A stretch of DNA of 10,351 bases from CBFGTJ01 sp965651815 (GTDB lineage: Bacteria; Actinomycetota; Acidimicrobiia; Acidimicrobiales; Microtrichaceae): contig CBFGTJ010000114.1 in NCBI GenBank assembly GCA_965651815.1, positions 1 to 10,351 of the forward strand. The letters are read 5' to 3'. Both the position numbers and the translations under genes were made by a program. The notes beneath the pieces were generated by a model. That model searched no databases and had not been told where the DNA came from. It was given only the letters and a program-made list of their open reading frames with translations. Below, one piece after another: positions 6,615-10,351 of the stretch; position 1 is the stretch's first letter; every line of letters begins with the position of its first letter.

Positions 6615-7535
6615 TCAGACCCGGCGTTCGAGGGCGTCGCGGTCCCACTTCGCCGTGCTGGCGGCGGCGACGTAGGTGGACCGCACGAACGCCAGCAGCG
6701 CGGCGTCGGGGTCGGGCGCGGTGCGCACCAGCTCGTAGGGCAGGACGAACTCGCCGAGCTCGTCGTCCCAGCGCGCGCCCGCCGGCTCGACCGTGGCGTC
6801 CCGGTACCCGGGCGGCTCGGGGTACGCGTACGCGTAGAACGTCCCCTCCTCGCCGGGCGGCCCCGGCCAGTAGCCGCAGCTGCTCACCTCGTGGGAGTAC
6901 GCCTCCCACATGACGTGCGGTCCGCAGTTCGGGGCCCCGCCGGGGTGCGGTGGGGCGGTGCGGCCCGAGAAGCGGGTGTGGGCGAGGTCGAGCGCACCCC
7001 AGAACAGGTGCACCGGGCTGGCCTTGCCGACGAACTCCTTGCGGAACTCCTTCAGCACGCGCTCGATCCGGACCAGTGCCAGCCAGAAGCGCTGGACCGC
7101 GTCGGGGTCGTAGCGGTGGTGGTCCCGGTCCTCGGTGAACGGGATCGCGCCCTCGATCTCCACCGGGACCGGCCAGATCTCGGTCGCCACGCCGAGCTCG
7201 TCCAGCATCGACATGACCGCGTCGTGGAACTCCGCGACCGGGCGGTCCTCGAGCGGGAGGGTGCGCACCGCTCCGTCGACGGTCGACGCGCGCAGCTCGT
7301 GGTCGAGCAGGTCGAAGTCGATCTGGAACCCGCCGGCGTCGGGGTGGGGCATCAGCGACGTCGTGAGCCCGCGGGCGGTGACGTACAGGGTGACGTTCCA
7401 CCAGTGGTTGACGATCGGTTCCCGCGCGAGGCGGACCTTGCCGACGACCTGGGTGTACAGGTGGAAGGTGTCTCGGGTGTCCTCCCACCCGGCGACGGGG
7501 ATCGACGGCCACTCGTTCGGTGGGCTCGCGGTCAT
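6615..7535 (-). CDS. DUF5996 family protein, function unknown
   Basis: This 306-residue soluble protein has no signal peptide or membrane segment. The opening NEWPSIPVAGWEDTRDTFHL, then QVVGKVRLA, NHWWNVTLYVTARGLTTS and the later HLFWGALDLAHTRFSGR, are the conserved blocks I recognise from the DUF5996 family, which has no established activity. It is rich in His, Trp and Tyr, including HWWN, EDRDHHRY, HLFW and HVMWEAYSHE; these could form a metal or ligand site, but that is a guess. The ATG at 7535 is chosen because AAGGGG lies 8 bases before it. An in-frame GTG at 7544 would add three residues but sits almost on top of the GAGGAAGG sequence. It is read in the same direction as the transport operon across a 103-base gap and is probably a separate unit. 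Confidence 0.85.
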   Translation of the reverse strand: MTASPPNEWPSIPVAGWEDTRDTFHLYTQVVGKVRLAREPIVNHWWNVTLYVTARGLTTSLMPHPDAGGFQIDFDLLDHELRASTVDGAVRTLPLEDRPVAEFHDAVMSMLDELGVATEIWPVPVEIEGAIPFTEDRDHHRYDPDAVQRFWLALVRIERVLKEFRKEFVGKASPVHLFWGALDLAHTRFSGRTAPPHPGGAPNCGPHVMWEAYSHEVSSCGYWPGPPGEEGTFYAYAYPEPPGYRDATVEPAGARWDDELGEFVLPYELVRTAPDPDAALLAFVRSTYVAAASTAKWDRDALERRV

Positions 7536-7573
7536 GCTCCCCACCCCTTCCTCGCTCGGCGTTCGCTGGCGCG

Positions 7574-7604
7574 AGTATCGCCGACGGCCGGCGGAGCCCG
7601 TCGA
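7574..7604 (-). promoter_or_regulatory. candidate promoter of the DUF5996 gene
   Basis: On the minus strand TCGACG (7599-7604; 4 of 6 matches to TTGACA) is followed after 19 bases by GATACT (7574-7579; 4 of 6 to TATAAT). Transcription would start near 7567, leaving a leader of about 30 bases to the ATG at 7535. The spacing is at the long end. Confidence 0.3.
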
Positions 7605-7630
7605 CCCGTCGGACTGAGCGGCCTCTCACT

Positions 7631-7664
7631 GCCCGCACGGGATCGCTTGCCTTCGCGTGCGGGC
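7631..7664. repeat. 9-bp inverted repeat with 16-base spacer
   Basis: GCCCGCACG (7631-7639) is the exact reverse complement of CGTGCGGGC (7656-7664). The spacer contains TTGCCT, the -35 candidate of the plus-strand promoter, so this could be an operator flanking that element. It could also form a hairpin in RNA. Confidence 0.5.
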
Positions 7665-7674
7665 GGCCTATGGT
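7647..7674 (+). promoter_or_regulatory. candidate plus-strand promoter ahead of the STAS gene
   Basis: TTGCCT (7647-7652) and TATGGT (7669-7674) are 16 bases apart, each matching four of six consensus bases. Transcription would start near 7681 and run into the STAS gene at 7949. The distance is long, and a closer promoter not matching the housekeeping consensus is possible; no clear SigB/SigF-type GTTT...GGGTAT pair was found. Confidence 0.3.
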
Positions 7675-7835
7675 CGGCCGTGGGATGGACCGTCGAGCGA
7701 CGCCCTGCTGCGGCGGCACGATCTCGTGTGCCGGTCGCCTCGTCGACGCCAGCGACACCTGGCGGGCGTTGCTGCGCGGGGCACCGCCGCGCTCCTGATC
7801 CCTGACGACGGTCCGTTCGGGAAGCCGTGCCGTTC

Positions 7836-7870
7836 CGTGCCCGTGCGCCGTCGTGCGGCGGCGGGGCACG
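7836..7870 (+). promoter_or_regulatory. symmetric two-part hairpin in the STAS leader
   Basis: CGTGCCC (7836-7842) pairs with GGGCACG (7864-7870). Inside it CGCCG (7846-7850) pairs with CGGCG (7856-7860) around the loop TCGTG. The two stems are separated by a symmetric 3x3 internal loop, giving 12 pairs in 35 bases. It could be an RNA structure in the leader of the STAS mRNA or a protein-binding site. It matches no riboswitch I know. Confidence 0.35.
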
Positions 7871-7884
7871 CCGGCAAGGGGGGA

Positions 7885-7916
7885 CTCGCGACACCGGGTT
7901 CAACGCCGGGCGCGAG
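7885..7916 (+). promoter_or_regulatory. second leader hairpin before the STAS ribosome site
   Basis: CTCGCG (7885-7890) pairs with CGCGAG (7911-7916). Inside it CCGG (7894-7897) can pair with CCGG (7906-7909) around an 8-base loop. The outer stem ends 19 bases before the AAGGAGA ribosome site of the STAS gene, so it leaves that site open. The loop contains GTTCAA, which at first recalls a tRNA T-arm, but no tRNA surrounds it. Confidence 0.35.
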
Positions 7917-7948
7917 GTGCCGATGCAAGTAGGACAAGGAGACCAGCC

Positions 7949-8338
7949 GTGACAGAAGCAGCCGCCGAGAAGGATCGCAACGAGCTCACCACCTCGTACG
8001 TCGACGGTCGCCTGACCGTGACGGGCGAGGTCCGTGCCCACAACGCCGACGCGCTGCGGCGAGCGATCACCGACCCCGACGCCGAGGGGCTCGTCACCGT
8101 CGACATGTCCGCGGTGACCTCCCTCGACCGTGCCGGCATCCGCGCCCTGCGGGCCGCCCGCCGGGTCCGCCCGTTCCGCATCGTCGACCCCTCGCCGCAC
8201 GTGCTGCAGGTGCTGCGGGGCTCGGGCACCGCCGGCATGTTCGGCATCGCGAACGCACCCGAGCCGGAGCCGCTGGGGCGGTTCCGGCGCCACGCACGGT
8301 CACGGACCTACGCCGTCCCGACCACGCGGGCGTCGTAG
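7949..8338 (+). CDS. small STAS-domain protein (anti-sigma factor antagonist-like)
   Basis: This 129-residue soluble protein is about the normal length for a stand-alone STAS protein, a family that binds anti-sigma factors or serves as a phospho-switch in stress signalling. After a polar N-terminus, the fold runs from RLTVTGEVRAHNADALRRAI (21-40) through VTVDMSAVTSLDRAGIRAL (49-67) to RPFRIVDPSPHVLQVLRGSG (74-93). The usual Asp-Ser-Ser-Gly switch is Asp60-Arg61-Ala62-Gly63 here, so the phosphorylatable serine is missing. A basic tail (GRFRRHARSR, 110-119) extends past the domain. The GTG at 7949 is chosen because AAGGAGA ends 6 bases before it; an upstream in-frame extension to 7853 gives Arg-rich, unlikely protein. 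No anti-sigma kinase or sigma factor lies beside it, so its partner is unknown. Confidence 0.8.
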   Translation: MTEAAAEKDRNELTTSYVDGRLTVTGEVRAHNADALRRAITDPDAEGLVTVDMSAVTSLDRAGIRALRAARRVRPFRIVDPSPHVLQVLRGSGTAGMFGIANAPEPEPLGRFRRHARSRTYAVPTTRAS

Positions 8339-8373
8339 GACCGGACACGCCGGACGGGGTCGGGCCGCACGGA

Positions 8374-9507
8374 TCAGGTGGGGCTGCCGATGCGCACGAT
8401 CGGCTTGATCGTCTCGCCGGACTCGGCGTCCGCGGCGGCCTTCTGGATCTCGTCGAAGTCGTAGAAGCGGACGAGGCGGTCGAAGGGGAAGCGGCCCTGC
8501 AGGTGCAGCTCGAGCAGCTGCGGCACGAAGACGTCCGGGACGCTGTTGCCCTCGACGACGCCCATCAGCGTCTTGCAGCTCTGCATGAACGCGTTCGCCG
8601 GCAGCTCGATCTTCGCGTCCGGCGCGGACGCTCCCAGGATCGCCGCGGTGCCGCGCTGGCGGAGCGCGTCGACGGCCTGGCCGACCAGCGCGGGGAGCCC
8701 GGTCGTGTCGAGCGCGAAGTCGACGCCGGTGCCGGTGATCCGCCGGATCTCCTCGACCGCGTCGGCCTCGCGCCCGTTGACCACGTGCGTCGCGCCGAGC
8801 TCGCGGGCCACCTCCAGGCGGCTCGGGACGACGTCCACCGCGATGACCGTCGTCGCTCCGGCGGCGTGGGCCGCCATCACCGCGCTGAGCCCGACCGCGC
8901 CGGCGCCCATCACCGCGAGCGTGTCGCCGAGGCCGAGCTCCATCGCCCGCAGCACGGTCCCGGCCCCCGTCTGGATGCCGCAGCCCAGCGGCCCGAGCAG
9001 CTCGAGCGGTGCGTCGTCGCGGACCTTCACCGTGTTGCGCTCGTGCGCGATCGCGTACGTCGCGAACGAGGACTGCGCGAAGAACCGGTCGTGCAGCGTG
9101 GGCTCGCCGTCGCCGAGCGTCAGCGCGTGCGACCCGTCCGGGCGGTGCCCCGCGAAGTTCACGTCGTTGAAGTTGGCGCAGCTGGCGGGTGACCCGTCGA
9201 AGCAGGGCCGGCACTGCGCGCAGTTGAGGAAGCTGAGCGCCACGTGGTCCCCGGGCGCGACCTTGGTGACCGCGGACCCGACCGCCTCGACCACCCCGGC
9301 GCCCTCGTGGCCGAGCACCACCGGGAGCGGCACCGGGTAGAGCTGGTCGCGCACGACGAGGTCGGTGTGGCACAGCCCCGCCGCAACGACCCGCACGAGC
9401 ACCTCGTCGTCGCGGGGCGGCTCCAGGGTGGCCTCGGCCAGCTCGAACGACCCGGCCTGCCGGACCACCGCCGCGGTGACCTGGCGGCTCGACATCCCGT
9501 TCCCCAT
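8374..9507 (-). CDS. zinc-dependent alcohol dehydrogenase, benzyl/aryl-alcohol type
   Basis: This 377-residue medium-chain dehydrogenase would oxidise an alcohol to an aldehyde with NAD in the cytoplasm. The catalytic zinc ligands are Cys46 (AAGLCHTD), His67 (GHEGAG) and Cys176 (GPLGCGIQTGAG). The structural zinc is held by Cys96, Cys99, Cys102 and Cys110. The Rossmann motif GAGAVG (201-206) is followed by Asp225 at the end of the second strand, which favours NAD over NADP. The CGIQTGAG and GHRPDGS segments resemble benzyl alcohol dehydrogenases such as XylB and AreB. The ATG at 9507 has GAGGAGG 5 bases before it; a second ATG four codons in is less well placed. It converges on the STAS gene with a 35-base gap and diverges from the SDR gene. 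The natural substrate is not evident from context. Confidence 0.9.
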   Translation of the reverse strand: MGNGMSSRQVTAAVVRQAGSFELAEATLEPPRDDEVLVRVVAAGLCHTDLVVRDQLYPVPLPVVLGHEGAGVVEAVGSAVTKVAPGDHVALSFLNCAQCRPCFDGSPASCANFNDVNFAGHRPDGSHALTLGDGEPTLHDRFFAQSSFATYAIAHERNTVKVRDDAPLELLGPLGCGIQTGAGTVLRAMELGLGDTLAVMGAGAVGLSAVMAAHAAGATTVIAVDVVPSRLEVARELGATHVVNGREADAVEEIRRITGTGVDFALDTTGLPALVGQAVDALRQRGTAAILGASAPDAKIELPANAFMQSCKTLMGVVEGNSVPDVFVPQLLELHLQGRFPFDRLVRFYDFDEIQKAAADAESGETIKPIVRIGSPT

Positions 9508-9524
9508 CCGTACCTCCTCGTGCG

Positions 9525-9541
9525 CGGCCGACCGTCGGCCG
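9525..9541. repeat. 8-bp inverted repeat before the dehydrogenase, possible operator
   Basis: CGGCCGAC (9525-9532) and GTCGGCCG (9534-9541) are exact reverse complements around one base. The repeat lies 17 bases upstream of the dehydrogenase ATG, just behind its ribosome site, so it would be in the mRNA leader or at the promoter start site. A repressor or a leader hairpin could act here. Confidence 0.4.
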
Positions 9542-9588
9542 GCGGATGTGGGCCACGTACCCCTGCGGGGTGCCCGCCGGAACCGCCG

Positions 9589-9607
9589 GGGACCGGGCGT
9601 CGGTCCC
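9589..9607. repeat. 7-bp inverted repeat in the divergent promoter region
   Basis: GGGACCG (9589-9595) and CGGTCCC (9601-9607) are exact reverse complements with a 5-base spacer. The repeat is roughly in the middle of the 173-base gap between the two divergent genes, a typical place for a shared regulator site. Nothing in the window identifies a regulator. Confidence 0.35.
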
Positions 9608-9636
9608 TCCCGGCGCGGATCGTCGAGGCCGTCCCC

Positions 9637-9642
9637 TACTGT
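9637..9642 (+). promoter_or_regulatory. candidate -10 element of the SDR gene
   Basis: TACTGT fits TAnnnT and lies 38 bases before the ATG at 9681, giving a leader of about 30 bases. No good -35 partner is seen. Further upstream GGAACC (9579-9584), then 16 bases, then CGGT resembles an ECF-sigma pattern (GGAAC...CGTT) with one mismatch; this is a weaker alternative. Confidence 0.25.
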
Positions 9643-9680
9643 CCACACGGGCGCACAGCTGCCGAGGACAGGAGGCCCGC

Positions 9681-10331
9681 ATGCGTGTCGTCGTCGTCGG
9701 AGGCCACGGCCACGTGGCACGGCACCTCGCCCGTCGGCTCACCGGCGCGGGCCACGAGGTCACCTCGCTGTTCCGGAACCCCGACCACACCGATGAGGTC
9801 GCCGCGACCGGCGCCAGGCCGGTGGTCGCCGACGTGGAGCGTCTCGAGGTCGAGCAGATGGCGGAGCTGTTCCGGGGGCACGACGCCGTCGTGTGGTCCG
9901 CCGGCGCCGGTGGCGGCAACCCGCCCCGCACCTACGCGGTCGACCGCGACGCGGCGATCCGCTCGATGGAGGCGGCGGAGCGCGCGGGGGTGCGGCGCTA
10001 CGTGATGGTGTCGTACTTCGGGTCCCGCCCCGACCACGGCGTGCCGCCGGACCACAGCTTCTTCCCCTACGCCGAGTCCAAGGCCGCCGCCGACGAGCAC
10101 CTCCGCGGCACCTCGCTCGACTGGACGATCCTCGGGCCGAGCCGGCTCACCCACGAGCCGGGCACGGGCCGCATCGAGACGGGGGAGGGGGTGTCGCCGG
10201 GCGAGGTGCCCCGTGAGGACGTCGCGCACGTCGCCGCCGCGGCGCTCGCCGAGCCGGCGACGATCGGCCGGACCATCGAGTTCAACACCGGCGACACCCC
10301 GATCGAGGAGGCCCTGCGCACGGTGGGCTGA
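9681..10331 (+). CDS. atypical SDR-family NAD(P)H-binding protein
   Basis: This 216-residue cytoplasmic protein consists of a single Rossmann-fold domain, the usual size for NAD(P)H-binding atypical short-chain dehydrogenases of the NmrA/BVR-B-like group. MRVVVVGGHGHVARHLARRL (1-20) is the glycine-rich dinucleotide loop. Arg32 after the second strand (SLFRN) suggests NADP preference. VVWSAGAGGGN (70-80) is the third-strand segment, and the Tyr130-x3-Lys134 pair sits in PYAESKAA. DWTILGPSRLTHEPGTG (147-163) is the typical substrate-side segment of these proteins. The ATG at 9681 follows AGGAGG by 5 bases, clearly the best start; longer upstream versions lack a ribosome site. It diverges from the alcohol dehydrogenase, which may mean shared regulation. 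The stop codon lies within a 16-bp tandem repeat. The substrate is unknown. Confidence 0.88.
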   Translation: MRVVVVGGHGHVARHLARRLTGAGHEVTSLFRNPDHTDEVAATGARPVVADVERLEVEQMAELFRGHDAVVWSAGAGGGNPPRTYAVDRDAAIRSMEAAERAGVRRYVMVSYFGSRPDHGVPPDHSFFPYAESKAAADEHLRGTSLDWTILGPSRLTHEPGTGRIETGEGVSPGEVPREDVAHVAAAALAEPATIGRTIEFNTGDTPIEEALRTVG

Positions 10332-10351
10332 GCGCACGGTGGGCTGAGCGC
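10316..10351. repeat. 16-bp tandem repeat spanning the SDR stop codon
   Basis: The unit GCGCACGGTGGGCTGA occurs at 10316-10331 and again, identically, at 10332-10347. GCGC at 10348-10351 begins a possible third copy at the window edge. The first copy encodes the protein's last codons and its TGA. Confidence 0.9.

Larger units (their letters stand above)
7536..7948. other. 413-base non-coding stretch between DUF5996 and STAS genes
   Basis: No convincing gene is seen on either strand. The short open frames here (for example 91 codons on plus, 89 on minus) are Arg/Ala/Pro-rich, lack ribosome sites and look like GC-rich chance frames. The stretch holds a possible promoter on each strand and a row of inverted repeats: 7631-7664, a short one at 7714-7733 (CGGCAC/GTGCCG), 7836-7870 and 7885-7916. 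If transcription toward the STAS gene starts near 7681, it has a leader of about 270 bases. Confidence 0.6.

Noticed and set aside
6598..7869. Long minus-strand frame across the DUF5996 gene and the gap upstream
   Set aside because: It is in a different frame from the DUF5996 gene, Arg/Pro-rich, and without conserved motifs.
7894..7917. tRNA-like T-arm (GGTTCAA context) before the STAS gene
   Set aside because: The T-stem has a central mismatch, and no matching acceptor, D-arm or anticodon arm lies at the required distance.
7657..7937. Short open frames of about 90 codons on both strands in the gap before the STAS gene
   Set aside because: No ribosome sites, Arg/Pro/Ala-rich composition, and overlap with hairpins and the STAS ribosome site.
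8339..8373. Bidirectional terminator between the convergent STAS and dehydrogenase genes
   Set aside because: Only a 4-bp CCGG/CCGG stem is visible in the 35-base gap, too weak to call.
9159..9386. Small minus-strand frame inside the alcohol dehydrogenase gene
   Set aside because: It is a frame-shifted shadow of the dehydrogenase zinc-binding region with no independent start signal.

Overview
The window is very GC-rich (estimated above 70%), uses GTG starts freely and carries strong GGAGG-type ribosome binding sites. With the protein families present, this points to a high-GC actinomycete, possibly of the Pseudonocardia type; the genus is an inference. There is no rRNA, tRNA, CRISPR array, transposase or phage gene, and the region reads as chromosomal metabolic and transport DNA.

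Layout. Positions 106-6511 (minus strand) form one tightly packed operon, transcribed from right to left. It encodes a lipoprotein solute-binding protein (5144-6511), a fused LivH-LivM permease (3019-5133), LivG-type and LivF-type ATPases (2252-3022 and 1509-2255), and an FGGY-family carbohydrate kinase (106-1512). The last three junctions are all GTGA overlaps, in which the GTG start of one gene shares bases with the TGA stop of the previous one. Together the genes describe a complete branched-chain-amino-acid-type (HAAT) ABC importer coupled to a sugar or polyol kinase. The combination suggests that the real substrate is a hydroxylated compound phosphorylated on entry rather than leucine, isoleucine or valine.

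Upstream lies a separate minus-strand gene for a DUF5996 protein (6615-7535). It is followed by a roughly 410-base non-coding stretch (7536-7948) with several inverted repeats and a possible promoter on each strand. Next come a small plus-strand STAS-domain protein (7949-8338), which lacks the usual phosphorylatable serine, and, convergent to it, a zinc-dependent alcohol dehydrogenase of the benzyl-alcohol type (8374-9507, minus). A 173-base divergent promoter region with two inverted repeats separates the dehydrogenase from a plus-strand atypical SDR, an NAD(P)H-binding protein (9681-10331). The stop codon of that last gene lies inside a 16-bp tandem repeat that runs off the window end.

The most interesting points are the kinase embedded in a Liv-type importer, the permease fusion, the cysteine-rich binding protein, the structured leader in front of the serine-less STAS gene, and the stop-spanning tandem repeat. 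No clearly unprecedented system is visible. Everything here is read by eye, and no similarity search or folding calculation was run.
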